A DNA stretch of 64,000 bases, from NCBI RefSeq assembly GCF_030812255.1, contig NZ_JAUSSH010000001.1, positions 248,001 to 312,000 of the forward strand. The letters are read 5' to 3'. Below, in pieces: positions 35,633 to 48,594 of the stretch. Numbering within the stretch: position 1 is the first letter of the stretch; each line of letters opens with the position of its first letter. The translations under genes were made by a program, and so were the position numbers. The notes below the pieces were generated by a model. The model ran no database searches and was not told the DNA's origin. It worked only from the letters and a program-made list of their open reading frames with translations. The stretch comes from Paeniglutamicibacter psychrophenolicus (lineage in GTDB: Bacteria > Actinomycetota > Actinomycetes > Actinomycetales > Micrococcaceae).

Positions 35633-36100
35633 CTACTCCCGGGTGATCGCCACCTTTGCAGGGGCGGCAGGTGCTTGCTCTTCAGGAAGCGTTGCCTGGA
35701 TCTCCAGGATGCCGTCCTTGTAGCTGGCCTTGATGTCGTCCTCGGTGACTCCCCCGGGGAGAGCAATCCTCCTCTGCAACGAACCATAGTGGAACTCGGA
35801 ACGATAGCTGTTCTCCGTCTTGGATTCGGTCTTCTGCTCGCGCCTGGCGCTGATGTTCAGGACCCCGTCGGCAATGGACACATCGATGTCGCGGTCCGGA
35901 TCCACGCCAGGGAGTTCGGCACGGACCACCAACGTGTTGTCCTTGATGGTTTCTTCGACGCGGATGGAGGCGTTCTCGGTGCCACCGTCGAACAGCCGCT
36001 GAAAGGTGTCCAGGACACCGAAAGGCGACTTCGTGAACAGGTCGAAGGGAGCTGCCCAGCGTGCTGCATCCAGTGGGGACCAGCTCAAGATCTCAGTCAT
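35633..36100 (-). CDS. Hsp20/alpha-crystallin family small heat-shock protein
   Basis: A 155-residue ATP-independent chaperone holding unfolding proteins. It has the alpha-crystallin domain from about residue 48 (V-R-A-E-L-P-G-V-D-P-D-R-D-I-D-V), the S-F/Y-R-S-E-F-H-Y-G region near 98, and G-I-L-E-I-Q-A-T-L-P near 131 with a short C-terminal tail. The start ATG at 36100 has AGGAG at good distance. In mycobacteria the homologue HspX (Acr) is the best-known DosR target; a DosR-like box lies 90 bp upstream here. It is divergent from a P-type ATPase. Confidence 0.93.
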   Translation of the reverse strand: MTEILSWSPLDAARWAAPFDLFTKSPFGVLDTFQRLFDGGTENASIRVEETIKDNTLVVRAELPGVDPDRDIDVSIADGVLNISARREQKTESKTENSYRSEFHYGSLQRRIALPGGVTEDDIKASYKDGILEIQATLPEEQAPAAPAKVAITRE

Positions 36101-36189
36101 GTCATTTCTCCTGTGGGGGGGGGTGTGGCTCCGCATGCTAAGGCGGGGCGGGGCAGTTCCAGTAGATCCTGCACCGGCTGAGGGGAATA

Positions 36190-36203
36190 GAGCCGAAAGC
36201 CCC
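36190..36203 (-). promoter_or_regulatory. DosR-like box between hsp20 and P-type ATPase
   Basis: On the minus strand it reads GGGGCTTTCGGCTC, close to GGGACTTTCGGCCC. It is 90 bp before the hsp20 ATG and 123 bp before the ATPase start. Divergent genes could share it. Confidence 0.45.
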
Positions 36204-36325
36204 TTCCCTCCGTTCGGCGGCGCTGCAATCATGAAGAGGCTTGGGAACAATCCGCCTCGCTTGCCTGACAGCGCGATGTGCCGGCCCCGAGATGGTTCGC
36301 GACCTCCAGCGATGGACAAGATGAC

Positions 36326-39082
36326 ATGGACTTCTATAGCCCGGACGCAATCTCGAGCGCAACCTCGGAGGGCCTCAACCCCCAAGAGCCCCTTGAGCGG
36401 CTGTTGCGCGATCTGCGCGGGCGTCCGGAAGGCCTTTCGGCGAGGGAATCCGAACGGCGCCTGATCGTTTTCGGCCGCAACGAGCTGACCAAGCGGGGCC
36501 GGAGCCAGTGGCCGCGCGAGTTGGGCAGACAATTCATTCATCCTTTGGCCCTGTTGTTGTGGGTCGCCGCGGGGCTGGCGTTTGCAGCAGGAAGCGCCGC
36601 CTTGTCCGTGGCGATTGTTGCGGTAATCGTTTTGAATGCGCTCTTCGCCTTCTTCCAGGAACGGCATGCGGAGCATGCGGTTGAAGCATTGTCCGCATAC
36701 CTGCCCGCCCAGGCCAGGGTCAGGCGTGAAGGAAGCGAAGTGTTGGTTGACGCAACCAGTCTCGTTCCAGGAGACGTCATCGTCATCAGGGAAGGCGACC
36801 AGGTCTCGGCGGATTGCCGCCTGCTTTCCGGGTCCCTGGAAATGGATGTGTCCACGCTGACCGGCGAATCACTGCCGGTGGTCAGGAGCGCCGACCCGGT
36901 GGGAGTGCAGGGCGTGCCCCTGCTCCAGGCACAGGATGTAGTCTTCAGCGGCAGTTCCTGCACCGGGGGCGAAGCAACCGCGGTGGTCTATGCGACGGGA
37001 ATGCGCACCGAAATGGGGCGAATCGCTGCCCTCACCCAGAGCATGGGGCACGAGCCAAGCCCGTTGGAAAAGCAGGTAGCACACATGGCGCGGCTGATTG
37101 CAATTGTTGCCGTGGCGATGGGTCTCGCCTTCATTCCGCTGGGAACGCTTCTGGGTGGACTGTCGTTTGGAGACGCACTCAATTTCTCGATTGGTCTTCT
37201 GGTTGCCAATGTTCCGGAAGGACTGCTGCCGACCATCACCTTGGCGCTCGCCGTGGGCGTGCGGTCGCTGGCCCGGCGCGGAGCCCTGGTAAAACGGATC
37301 TCCGCCGTGGAGACGCTGGGGTCAACGAGCGTGATTTGTACGGACAAGACGGGCACCTTGACCATGAACCGCATGCAAGTCCTCAAGTTCTGGACCACCG
37401 GAGGCGAGCAGGAACTGGCCGCCGGAAACGTTCGGGCCCAACGCGCCCCCGTGCCACGGTTCGCGGCCTCGGCCGCGACGTGTACCAGCGCCCAGCTTGC
37501 GGGCCCCGACGGGCACGGGGAAGCGGGCGATCCCACGGAGCTGGCGCTTCTCCACCTGGCGGACGAACTGGGAACAACCGCTGAAAGCCTCGGCGCTGTG
37601 CAGCTGAGGCAATTCCATTTCGACCCCGCACTGCGGCGCATGTCCACGATCGACCGAATCGGCCCTGCAACCGAAGTGCATTCGAAGGGCGCCCCCGAAG
37701 ACATCCTCCCGCTATGCTCGCACCTTGCCGTCGAAGGACACGAGCGTGCCATGACCGACGAAGACCGCGAGCTGATCGGCAGCGTCGTCGACACCTGGGC
37801 GGCCGAGGGGCTGCGAATCCTGGCGCTGGCCGACAAGCCGCTGGCGTCGATGGAAGCTTCCGGCATGTCGCGGCAGCAGGCGGAAAAGAACATGACATTC
37901 CTGGGGCTTGCCGCCATGCTGGACCCGCCTCGTCCACAGGTCTTCGACGCCGTGGCGAGGTGCCACTCGGCCGGGATCCGGTTGATTGTCATCACCGGGG
38001 ACAATGGGCTGACGGCGGCCGGGATCGCCCGCAACGTCGGGATCGGAGGCGCCGGGCTCGACACCATCAGCGGCGCCGAGTTGGACGAATTGAGTGAGGC
38101 CGAGCTGGACCAGCTGCTGGAAACCGGTGGCGAACTGGTCTTCGCCCGAAGCTCGCCCGAGGCGAAACTTCGAATCACCGACGCGCTCCAGGACCTCGGC
38201 CATGTGGTTGCCATGACCGGGGACGGTGTGAATGACGCGCCGGCGCTGCGCCGGGCCGACATCGGTGTTGCCATGGGATGCTCCGGGACCGATGTTGCCC
38301 GCGAGGCAGCGACGATGGTGCTCACGGACGATGATTTCGCCTCCATCGTCAGCGCCGTCGAAGCCGGACGCCGGGTGTATGACAACGTGCGCAAGTTCAT
38401 CGTGTACATTTTCGCCCACGCCACCCCGGAAGTGATCCCATTTCTCATCTATGCCACCTCCGGCGGGAGCATTCCGCTGCCCCTGACCGTTATGCAGATC
38501 CTCGCCATCGACCTCTTCACCGAAACGTTGCCGGTCTTGGCGCTCGGGCGAGAAGCTCCCGAACCGGGCCTGATGCAACGCTCGCCCCGGCCGAGGACGG
38601 AAAAGGTCATTACCGGGCCCATGCTGGTACGGGCCTGGGCGGTACTGGGGGGAACATCGGCCATCCTGGTCACGGCGGGATTCCTGGTGACGCTCCGCGC
38701 CGGTGGATGGACGTTCGGCGCAGACGTTGGTAGCGGCCAAATGCATACCCTCTGGCAGCAGGCCACGACCATGACCTTTCTGGGAATTGTTGCCTGCCAG
38801 GTTGGCACGGCCATGGCGGCACGCACTCAGACCGTCTCCCTCTTCAAGATCGGGTTCTCCGGCAACCGCCTGCTGCTGGCAGGAATCTTCTTTGAGTTGG
38901 CTTTCAGCGCCGCGGTGGTGGTCATTGCCCCCTTGCGCCTGGTGTTCGGCACGGTGATGCCGGAATGGTGGCAACTTCTGATGTTGCTTCCTTTCCCGCT
39001 CCTGGTCTGGGGCAGCGATGAACTATTCAAGTCCGTGCGTCGACGCGTCGACGCAACACACACCTCACGACAAGCCGAGTGA
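36326..39082 (+). CDS. P-type cation ATPase, type II (P2C-like)
   Basis: A 918-residue ten-helix pump. It has an N-terminal cation_ATPase_N region, actuator domain T-G-E-S-L-P, phosphorylation motif C-T-D-K-T-G-T-L-T, nucleotide-binding K-G-A-P-E, and hinge [10 protein letters not shown]. Helix 4 reads [11 protein letters not shown], which is closer to the P2C (Na+/K+ or H+/K+) class than to bacterial Ca2+ pumps such as mycobacterial CtpF; the ion is therefore not certain. Upstream lies the hsp20/DosR-like box. In M. tuberculosis the DosR-controlled CtpF is the nearest analogue by context. Confidence 0.92.
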   Translation: MDFYSPDAISSATSEGLNPQEPLERLLRDLRGRPEGLSARESERRLIVFGRNELTKRGRSQWPRELGRQFIHPLALLLWVAAGLAFAAGSAALSVAIVAVIVLNALFAFFQERHAEHAVEALSAYLPAQARVRREGSEVLVDATSLVPGDVIVIREGDQVSADCRLLSGSLEMDVSTLTGESLPVVRSADPVGVQGVPLLQAQDVVFSGSSCTGGEATAVVYATGMRTEMGRIAALTQSMGHEPSPLEKQVAHMARLIAIVAVAMGLAFIPLGTLLGGLSFGDALNFSIGLLVANVPEGLLPTITLALAVGVRSLARRGALVKRISAVETLGSTSVICTDKTGTLTMNRMQVLKFWTTGGEQELAAGNVRAQRAPVPRFAASAATCTSAQLAGPDGHGEAGDPTELALLHLADELGTTAESLGAVQLRQFHFDPALRRMSTIDRIGPATEVHSKGAPEDILPLCSHLAVEGHERAMTDEDRELIGSVVDTWAAEGLRILALADKPLASMEASGMSRQQAEKNMTFLGLAAMLDPPRPQVFDAVARCHSAGIRLIVITGDNGLTAAGIARNVGIGGAGLDTISGAELDELSEAELDQLLETGGELVFARSSPEAKLRITDALQDLGHVVAMTGDGVNDAPALRRADIGVAMGCSGTDVAREAATMVLTDDDFASIVSAVEAGRRVYDNVRKFIVYIFAHATPEVIPFLIYATSGGSIPLPLTVMQILAIDLFTETLPVLALGREAPEPGLMQRSPRPRTEKVITGPMLVRAWAVLGGTSAILVTAGFLVTLRAGGWTFGADVGSGQMHTLWQQATTMTFLGIVACQVGTAMAARTQTVSLFKIGFSGNRLLLAGIFFELAFSAAVVVIAPLRLVFGTVMPEWWQLLMLLPFPLLVWGSDELFKSVRRRVDATHTSRQAE

Positions 39083-39298
39083 TTGCAGGGGCAAGATCCC
39101 CGCGGAAGGCCCTGCGCGGGAAGGCCCCTAATCCACGGGGTCCGGCCCTGCAAGTTCGACATCGGTGTGATCCCGATGATCAGGTCAATCCGGTTGGCGG
39201 GGGACGGCGCGGCGCATCTTCGCTGCCATTTGGGCCCTTGACCGGAAACACGGCGGGATCTGGTGGCCGGTGGTCTCGCCGAGACGCCCGGATGCCCG

Positions 39299-39312
39299 AG
39301 GACCTTGTGCCC
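39299..39312 (+). promoter_or_regulatory. DosR-like box upstream of universal stress protein
   Basis: AGGACCTTGTGCCC, the same 14 bases as the minus-strand site at 29393. It lies 140 bp before the chosen stress-protein start, in a 370-bp gap (39083-39452) with no other feature seen. Confidence 0.5.
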
Positions 39313-39452
39313 CATGCACCGCCATGGCAGGATGTCCAGCATTGGAACCGGGCAATCGCCGGATCGCATGGCTTCTCCCGCGGTCTGCGGTGCCCCGGCA
39401 GTCGCCCTTGTGGCGAAGACCGGCCAAAGACAATCGAGGAATGGTGGTTTCG

Positions 39453-39968
39453 ATGGACGAGACAACGGCAGGTGGAAACTTGCCCATCTTGGTTGGTGTG
39501 GATGGTTCGCCCGAATCGGTATTGGCCCTGCGCTGGGCGAAGAAGCTGGCGGGCCGGTTGGGAGTGGGCATCAAGGCCGTATCGGTGTGGCATCTCGACA
39601 TGTTCTTCGGCCCTTTTTCCATCTCCGCACACGATGGCGAGACAATCATGCGGGAGGTCCTGAAAGATGCCCTGGCGGAAGCCTTCGGCGATGATCCACC
39701 CGAAGGTCTCGTTGAGGAATGCCGCACGGGCCGTCCCTCGGAGATCCTGCTGGAGGAGAGCGAATCCGCGCAAATGCTCATAGTCGGTTCACGGGGCCAT
39801 GGAGGGTTCGCCGGCCTCCTGCTCGGATCGGTCAGCTCGTCGTGTGCGGCGCATGCATCATGTCCGGTGCTTGTGGTTCGCCCGGCGGCGAAGGCCCTTG
39901 AATCCCCGGGAGAAGACAACACTGATGCAGCGAAGAGATCGAGCGGCGAACCGGCGGACGGATCCTGA
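39453..39968 (+). CDS. Universal stress protein, ATP-binding type
   Basis: A 171-residue UspA-type protein: NLPILVGVDGSPESVLALRW at the start, and the G-S-R-G-H-G-G-F-A-G-L-L-L-G-S ATP loop. The tail is polar and longer than usual. The ATG 39453 is preceded by a purine-rich stretch; ATG 39441 directly abuts GAGGA, which is too near. It is close to the Usp at 52313 (same ATP loop, same A-E-H/A-A-H-A-x-C-P ending), a recent duplication. Both are near P-type ATPases. Confidence 0.92.
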   Translation: MDETTAGGNLPILVGVDGSPESVLALRWAKKLAGRLGVGIKAVSVWHLDMFFGPFSISAHDGETIMREVLKDALAEAFGDDPPEGLVEECRTGRPSEILLEESESAQMLIVGSRGHGGFAGLLLGSVSSSCAAHASCPVLVVRPAAKALESPGEDNTDAAKRSSGEPADGS

Positions 39969-40161
39969 GCCGTCGGTCGGGCCCTTGGAGGAGCAGCAGT
40001 CGTCCGGGAGACGGACCCGAGCGAAGCGTTGCCTTGCGCCGGCCAGGGGCTTGCCCCGCTCGAACGCATGCTGGCGGATTCCCTGCGTGCAGCGGATCCT
40101 GCACCGGATCTCGGGCAATGCTTCGGACCCCGGATCATGCCCTTGCTCCGTCCGGGAACAA

Positions 40162-42056
40162 CTAACTTGATTCCGGCATGTTCAGCGCGGTGGCCGCTCG
40201 AGGGGCTGCCGGTTGGCCGCCGATGGCTCGTTCATTGAACGTCAAGGCCCTGAGCGCGTTGGGACTGGTTGCCCGATCGACCGATTCCCGGCTCAGGGCG
40301 CCGACCACGGCGGGGACCTGACCCACCGCGGCAAGCACCATCAACACCAAGCTCAGACCGATGCCGATCCAGATGCTTTGCACCGCGATGCGGACCGTGT
40401 CCCTGCCGATGCGGACGGCATCGGCCACCTTGGACAGGTCATCGACCATGATCACCACATCGGCGGACTCGCTGGCGGCAGCGGATCCCCGGGCGCCCAT
40501 GGCCACGCCCACGTCGGCCACCGCCAGGACGGGCGCGTCGTTGATGCCGTCTCCGACCATCATGACCGGCCGGGGTTCCAAGGACCGAACCACGGTGACC
40601 TTCTGCTCCGGACGGCAGCCGGCGAGGACTTCGGGCATGCCCGCCAATGCCGCGATGTGTTTTGCCGTTGCCTGGGCATCGCCCGTCACCATCAGGGTCC
40701 GGCGGACGTCCAGGCCGGACAGCCTGGCCAGCATCGGCACGACGTTTCCCCGCAGCGGGTCGCTCATGATCGGTGCCCCGGCATAGACGTTGTCGCACCC
40801 GACTTACACGGCAAGCTCGCCGCTTGCCAGCGGTTCTTCGCCAATGGCGCCGGCGCTCGTCTCGACAAGTTCCCGCTTTCCCACGAGTACCCGGTGCCCG
40901 CGAACGCTGGCGGCAACGCCGTCGGTGGCGTGTTCGACCGCGTCGTCGGGGGCGGATATCTCCAGGGCGTGGTTTCGGGCTGATTCGACCACCGAGGCCG
41001 CGAGGACGTGGGAGGAGTGGAGCTCCGCCGCTGCCGCCAACGCAAGCAGCTCCGACTCGCCCGCGCGCGTGCCCGCTCCGCCCGCCAACCTGACCTCCAC
41101 GAGCGTGGGCCGGCCATGCGTCAACGTCCCGGTCTTGTCAAAGACGGCCGTCCGGATCCTTGCCAGCTGTTCGTGGGTTCCCCCGTGCTTGACGATGATC
41201 CCGTTCCTGGCCGCCCTGCTCATGCCGCCGAGTGATGCCACGGGGGCCGCGATAGGCAACGGGCAAGGGGTGGCAACGACCATCACCTCGGCAAAGCGCA
41301 GCGCCTCGCCGCTGGACAACCAGGCGGCACCCCCCCAATCGCCAGGGCAAGCAGCGTAAAGGGAATGGCATGGCGGTCTGCGAGGCGCACGACGGGGGCA
41401 CGGCTTTCGGCAGAGTCCCGGACCAAGGCGATGATCCGGCTGTACTGGGAATCGGCCGCAGCAGCGATCGCCCTCATTCGCACGGCTGCGGCACCATTGA
41501 CCGAACCGCTCAGGACCTCATCGCCCTTGGCCGCTTCGACCGGGAGGCTTTCACCGGCGATCGCAGACTCGTCGGAGGACCCTCCCGCGGAGAGCAGCCT
41601 CCCGTCGACCGGCACCACTTCTGCCGGGCGGATGAGCAGCACGTCCCCGGGCCTGGCCTCCGTGACGGACACGTCTTCGAGGAGCCCCCTTCTTCCCCGT
41701 GGGCGGTTTGTGGTACGCGGCTCAACAGCGCACCCGGTTCCGCCTTTGCCCTGCCTGAGGCATGGGTTTCCGGCTCCGACCCGCTGTAAAGCATCAACAC
41801 GACGATCAAGGCCGCGAGGTATTCACCCACGGCGATGGTGCTGGCGATGGCCGTGACGGCAAGAAAGTCCACGCCCCAGCGGCCGTGGGACATCTCGCGG
41901 ATCATTTCCGCACCCCGTTGTACGGCGGCGGCCGCGGCAAAGACGCCGGCCAGCAATTGCGCGTTGCCTCCGTGGCCGAACAGCAGGAGCAGGAGCACGA
42001 GGCACCCCCACCAGAAGGGTGGCCGTGATCATGAGGTGTTGGCGAATGGACCGCAT
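40162..42056 (-). pseudogene. Decayed heavy-metal P-type ATPase (P1B class)
   Basis: The remains of a P1B pump are spread over three frames: N-terminal helices, A-domain T/A-G-E-S-L-P, the T-P-C-P-L-P-I-A helix, phosphorylation D-K-T-G-T-L-T, and hinge G-D-G-I-N-D-A-P. The frame changes at about 42005-42009 (C5), 41685-41689 (C5) and 41330-41336 (C7). A stop (TAA, 40804-40806) splits the ATP-binding domain where a Tyr would be expected. All three shifts lie in C runs on the plus strand, which could be sequencing error; the stop is a plain base change. It is 22 bp downstream of a Usp in the adh operon, so it was probably the last gene of that unit. Confidence 0.82.
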
Positions 42057-42078
42057 CGGACCGTTCCGTGTTTGCCGG

Positions 42079-42555
42079 TTATGACCGGTTGAATCCGTCC
42101 TGATCCGGGTCATTGACGACGACCACCGGACAATGGGCATAGGCGGTGCATGCGGAAGCCACGGATCCGATCGGCAAGCCGTTGAATCCTCCGCGGCCGC
42201 GCCGGCCCACTACGAGCATTCGCGCATTGGCGATCTCCTCGATCAGGACCGCTGCCGGATGCCCGTACCTGATTCTGACGGTCAGTCCGGGTGGTCGGTT
42301 CGGGCCAAACGCGCGCTTGATGGTGTCATTCACCAGATGCGATGCTTCCCTTTCGACCAGATCCGGGTCTGGGAACCGGCCACCGGGAAACTGCGAGGCA
42401 AAGAGGAAATCCTGGCGGCTCCAGCAACTAATGACCTGCAGGTTCAGTTTCAAGGCCGCCGCAACCGCTGCTGCGGTCTGCAAGACCAACCTGGAGCATC
42501 CGGAGCCGTCGATTCCTACGACGATGCGGTCCGGCCTTTCCGACGGTGCTTTCAT
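42079..42555 (-). CDS. Universal stress protein, ATP-binding type
   Basis: A 158-residue UspA-type protein with I-V-V-G-I-D-G-S-G-C-S near the start and the G-R-R-G-R-G-G-F-N-G-L-P-I-G-S loop that binds ATP. It follows the NADP-oxidoreductase-like gene by 6 bp. Expected to be co-transcribed with the second alcohol dehydrogenase from the promoter near 44377. Confidence 0.92.
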   Translation of the reverse strand: MKAPSERPDRIVVGIDGSGCSRLVLQTAAAVAAALKLNLQVISCWSRQDFLFASQFPGGRFPDPDLVEREASHLVNDTIKRAFGPNRPPGLTVRIRYGHPAAVLIEEIANARMLVVGRRGRGGFNGLPIGSVASACTAYAHCPVVVVNDPDQDGFNRS

Positions 42556-42561
42556 GTCTTC

Positions 42562-43203
42562 CTAAGGAAGGAGCTTCAGGGACGTATCCCAATTGAAGTT
42601 GTCCTGGTCGGGGCTGACCTGCAGGCCCATGACCAGCAACATCATGGCCTCCAGCTCGCGGGCCCGGCGCAACGGCCCGACGTCAATCGGGCGCAGCCCC
42701 GAGGCCGCCACGACGGCGCTGACCTCGACCTTGGCCTGCTCGGAGTCGCCCGCGATGAAGACATCCAGCAGCAACCCGGCCACGGACCCCGCCTCCAGGG
42801 GCTTGGCCAGGCAGGTGTTGAACGCCTTGACAACATGGGCTTCCGGGCTGGCATGCACGGCGATCTCTTCGGCCGCGGACGTTCCGCTCGGGACCAGCAG
42901 CTTGTCAAAGGTTGCCAGGTCCACGGGATTGCTGATGTCTACGACGACTTTTCCGGCCAGGGCGTCGCCATAGACGAGCATGGCGTCCTTTCCTTCGTTG
43001 TAGGGCACTGCGAGGAACACGATACCTCCGTCGATGGGCGCGCCCTCGGCGCCGCCCCGGGCGCCGGCGCCGAGGAACTCCACCAGATCCCTGGTCTTTT
43101 CGCCGTTGCGGCCAAGGATTTGCACGGAGCGCCTGGCTTGGAGCATTCGGACGGCGATGGACCGGGCCATGTGCCCGTTGCCGATGATGGTGACCTGTTC
43201 CAT
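42562..43203 (-). CDS. NADP oxidoreductase, coenzyme F420-dependent-like family
   Basis: A 213-residue Rossmann protein: TIIGNGHMARSIAVRML nucleotide-binding start, then V-F-L-A-V-P-Y and V-V-D-I-S-N-P-V-D, and K-A-F-N-T. This matches the NADP_oxidored-coenz group that includes F420:NADP reductases (Fno) and ferric-reductase-like domains. The cofactor cannot be decided from sequence alone. The ATG 43203 follows GAAAGGCAGAATC. It sits between adh and usp genes in one operon, so it probably helps reroute reducing power. Confidence 0.82.
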   Translation of the reverse strand: MEQVTIIGNGHMARSIAVRMLQARRSVQILGRNGEKTRDLVEFLGAGARGGAEGAPIDGGIVFLAVPYNEGKDAMLVYGDALAGKVVVDISNPVDLATFDKLLVPSGTSAAEEIAVHASPEAHVVKAFNTCLAKPLEAGSVAGLLLDVFIAGDSEQAKVEVSAVVAASGLRPIDVGPLRRARELEAMMLLVMGLQVSPDQDNFNWDTSLKLLP

Positions 43204-43214
43204 GATTCTGCCTT

Positions 43215-44285
43215 TCAGGATTGTGAGTTGACGCGATTGATGATGACTTTCAGCGCCTTGGTCTCGGCAGCCCGGGAGAAGGTGTCGTAGGCGCCAATGA
43301 TCTGATCGAACGTGAACGTGTGGGTGGCGAACTTTGCGGCCGGGATCTTGTGCTGCGCCACGAGCTTCAGCAGCATCGGGGTGGTATTGGTGTTGACCAG
43401 TCCCATGGTGATGCTGATGTTCTGGATCCACAGCTCCTGCAAGGCCAGTTCAACGCTGGTGCCGTGGACCCCGACATTGGCAATTCGGCCGCCCGGACGG
43501 ACAAGCCCCGCCGCCATGGTGAAGGTTTCCGGCAGCCCAACGGCCTCGACGGACACATCCACCCCTGCGCCATCGGTGAGGGCCATGACCTGCTTGCGCC
43601 AATCCACAGCGGTGGAGTCAACGGTATCCGTCGCCCCGAATTCCCGGGCCTGCTCGAGTCTGTTGGCATCCCGGTCGATGGCCACGACGGTCCCGGCTCC
43701 GCAGAGCCCGGCGGTGGCGATGGCGGCAAGCCCAACCGGTCCGGCGCCGACGACTGCGACCACATCCCCGGGCTTGACCCCGCCGGCGAGGATCCCGATT
43801 TCGAAGCCCGTGGGCAAGATGTCCGAGAGCATGACTCCCTCGACATTGCTGACGCTTTCGGGCAGCTTGTACAGCGAGTTGTCTGCGTAGGGCACCCGGA
43901 CGAATTCGGCTTGGGTGCCATCGATGAGGTGGCCAAAAACCCAGCCGATGCCGGATTGTCCCTCCTGGCCGAGGCAATGGGAGTACAGCCCGATACGGCA
44001 ATTGGGGCAGTGTCCGCACGACTTGATGCAGGAGATCAGGACCCGGTCGCCCGCGGTCAGGTCGTGAACGCCCGGCCCCGTCTCCATCACGGTTCCAACG
44101 CCTTCGTGACCCAAGATCCGTCCGGGCAGGGCAGCCGGAACGTCACCCTTGAGAATGTGGAGGTCGGTTCCGCAGATCGTTGTGGTATCCACCCTGACGA
44201 TTGCGTCGCCGGCATGGAGGATTTGCGGGTCTGGAGCATCCGACCAGGACTTGTCACCCGGACCATGGTAGATCAATGCCTTCAT
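43215..44285 (-). CDS. Zinc-dependent alcohol dehydrogenase (second)
   Basis: A 356-residue MDR enzyme: T-I-C-G-T-D-L-H and G-H-E-G-V-G-T-V (catalytic zinc), S-C-G-H-C-P-N-C-R-I-G-L-Y-S-H-C (structural zinc), V-V-G-A-G-P-V-G-L-A-A-I (NAD). Some relatives oxidise butanediol, isopropanol or other secondary alcohols; substrate not fixed. The start is ATG 44285. It leads the operon adh, F420/NADP oxidoreductase-like, usp, and the decayed ATPase. A DosR-like box is 92 bp upstream. Confidence 0.9.
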   Translation of the reverse strand: MKALIYHGPGDKSWSDAPDPQILHAGDAIVRVDTTTICGTDLHILKGDVPAALPGRILGHEGVGTVMETGPGVHDLTAGDRVLISCIKSCGHCPNCRIGLYSHCLGQEGQSGIGWVFGHLIDGTQAEFVRVPYADNSLYKLPESVSNVEGVMLSDILPTGFEIGILAGGVKPGDVVAVVGAGPVGLAAIATAGLCGAGTVVAIDRDANRLEQAREFGATDTVDSTAVDWRKQVMALTDGAGVDVSVEAVGLPETFTMAAGLVRPGGRIANVGVHGTSVELALQELWIQNISITMGLVNTNTTPMLLKLVAQHKIPAAKFATHTFTFDQIIGAYDTFSRAAETKALKVIINRVNSQS

Positions 44286-44311
44286 GATGGATCCTTGGGA
44301 GCTAGGGATAG

Positions 44312-46564
<2,253 letters not shown>

Positions 46565-46610
46565 CGGGCAGAAGGCCATCCCAATCTTGATTGAGAGGCG
46601 CAGCGCATCA

Positions 46611-48257
46611 CTACGGCCCGGGGCGTCGCGCCTTCGGTCTGGAGGTCCACGCCAGGTAACCGCCCATGGCCCCCATGGCGCCGAGACCGCCGGCAAGCAA
46701 CCAGTTTTGCCACGAATTCAATCGATCACGGTCAGCAGTTGTTAGATCCCCGATTCCGCGGATGAACGCTGCGAGAATCATGCCTGCCACGAGCCGATTT
46801 CCGATGCGTTCCGCCCGGGCAAGCAACGGCAGGAGGTCGTCGGAACGGAGTCGCACCTCGGGGCCGTCGTCGAGGTTTCGAAGCACGCGCTCCAGGAGTT
46901 CGGGCAGGTCGGCGCCGAGGTCCGCAGCATCCAATCCCCACTGCTTGAGCATGCCAGGTAGTCTGCGCGGATTGAGCCGTTCGAGGGCCAGCCTGCCCGC
47001 ATAGGGCTTGAGCACCTCACCGAGATTGAACTCGGGATTGAGCCGAACGCCCATGCCTTCGGTCATCAGGATCATCTTTGCCAGCATCGCCATTTCGCTG
47101 GGCAATTGAAGCCGGTGGGTGCGCAGGATGGCGAGGAGCTCGGTGACGAGGGACGAGAGCTGGACTTCGCCAAGAAGCTTGCCCTGATATTGCCGCATGA
47201 AGTGTCCGATGTCCTGCACGAGTCGTTCCCGGTTTGTGGTGTTCGTGTTGATCGAGAGCTGAATCAGGCAGCGGGAAATCCGGTCGGCGTCGTTCCTGCT
47301 GAACGCAAGGAGTAGCTTGCCGAGTTGGTCTCGGAGACGCTCGCTCAGCTCGCCAACCATTCCAAAATCGATCAACCCAATACACCCGGTGGATTCAACG
47401 AACAGATTTCCGGGGTGTGGGTCTGCGTGGAAGAACCCATCATCGAAGATCATTTGCGCGATTGCTCGTGTGGCCTGCTCGGCCAATTGGTCCCGTGCGG
47501 CCACGGGCATGGCGCGGATCTTTGCATCATCGATCTTCAGTCCGTGGATCCTTTCGATCGTCAGGACCCGGGACGTCGTGGTTTCCCAGAAGACCTTTGG
47601 AATGTGGATACTTGCGTCTCCGGCAAAGTTGTTGGCAAATCTTTCTGCGTTCTGGCCTTCCTTGAGGTAGTCCAACTCGGCCCGAAGCGTTGCCGCAAAG
47701 GCAGCCGCTATCGACTCCACGTTGTAGTCCGCCACGGCGCTCCAATTGCGGCTTGCCTGGTGGGCCAGGTTTTGCAGGATCTCCAGGTCTTCCTGCACCT
47801 GTGAGACAACGCCGGGCCGCCGAACCTTGACGACCACAGCGGTGCCGTTGTGCAGGGTCGCGGCATGGGCTTGGCCGATGGACGCGCTGGCCAAGGGAGC
47901 ATCACTGAAGTCGGCAAACACTTCCTCGGGAGATGCGCCCAATTCCTGTGTGATCAAGGAACGAATGATGTTTGACGGAACGGGAAGTGTACCGTCTTGG
48001 AGCCTGGAAAGCGCCGCAAGGTAGTTTGGCGGAAGTAGATCCGGCCGCGTGGAAAGCACTTGCCCAAGTTTGATGAAGGCGGGCCCCAGCTCTTCCAAGG
48101 CCAGAACCAGGCGATCCGGATTACTCAACGGTCCGGACGCGCGTGGTATCGAACGCAACTGCAGCCGTTCCAGTCCTAGAACGTTCACCAACGATTCGAA
48201 ACCATGCCTGACGAGGATTTCCGCAACTTCAGCATAGCGTTCAAAGTGCGAGGTCAC
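46611..48257 (-). CDS. ABC1/AarF/UbiB family atypical kinase
   Basis: A 548-residue atypical protein-kinase-like protein. The KxGQ motif K-L-G-Q-V-L-S-T-R-P is near residue 62; the Ala-rich loop S-I-G-Q-A-H-A-A is near 127; catalytic H-A-D-P-H-P-G-N is near 280 and D-F-G-M near 300; a C-terminal TM segment is at about 520-540. UbiB-family members act in isoprenoid quinone metabolism and lipid homeostasis by ATPase activity. The start is GTG 48257, with AGGAG upstream. It is convergent with the DevS-like kinase (46-bp gap). Confidence 0.9.
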   Translation of the reverse strand: MTSHFERYAEVAEILVRHGFESLVNVLGLERLQLRSIPRASGPLSNPDRLVLALEELGPAFIKLGQVLSTRPDLLPPNYLAALSRLQDGTLPVPSNIIRSLITQELGASPEEVFADFSDAPLASASIGQAHAATLHNGTAVVVKVRRPGVVSQVQEDLEILQNLAHQASRNWSAVADYNVESIAAAFAATLRAELDYLKEGQNAERFANNFAGDASIHIPKVFWETTTSRVLTIERIHGLKIDDAKIRAMPVAARDQLAEQATRAIAQMIFDDGFFHADPHPGNLFVESTGCIGLIDFGMVGELSERLRDQLGKLLLAFSRNDADRISRCLIQLSINTNTTNRERLVQDIGHFMRQYQGKLLGEVQLSSLVTELLAILRTHRLQLPSEMAMLAKMILMTEGMGVRLNPEFNLGEVLKPYAGRLALERLNPRRLPGMLKQWGLDAADLGADLPELLERVLRNLDDGPEVRLRSDDLLPLLARAERIGNRLVAGMILAAFIRGIGDLTTADRDRLNSWQNWLLAGGLGAMGAMGGYLAWTSRPKARRPGP

Positions 48258-48594
48258 GGTTCACTCCTGGGCTTGGATGCTTCGGCCGGACGGAGGAAGC
48301 AACCGAGGACGGGAACCCCAGAACAGACCAGTAACATGATCGACAGCGTAGCCCTGATGGTGGCCCAGGGCATAGGGCGGCGGCGGGGCCGGACAAGCTA
48401 TTCGGCTCGTGATAGCTCTGGACATCTGTCGATCCCGGCATCAGAATCGAGAGTCAATGATCGCAGAGGAAAGGTGATCCTCGAATGAACGACGGTGCCG
48501 GGCTCGAGACCGTGGTTGGCCAGGGACCCGGATGCGGACGGCCTCCAAGCCAAGCTGTCGGTAACCCGAACCGTTGTGGAACCCGGGGCTCACC
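48258..48594. other. Gene-free divergent region
   Basis: 337 bp between ABC1 and the LigD-like gene. No convincing box, hairpin or small gene seen; GC content similar to its surroundings. Confidence 0.4.
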
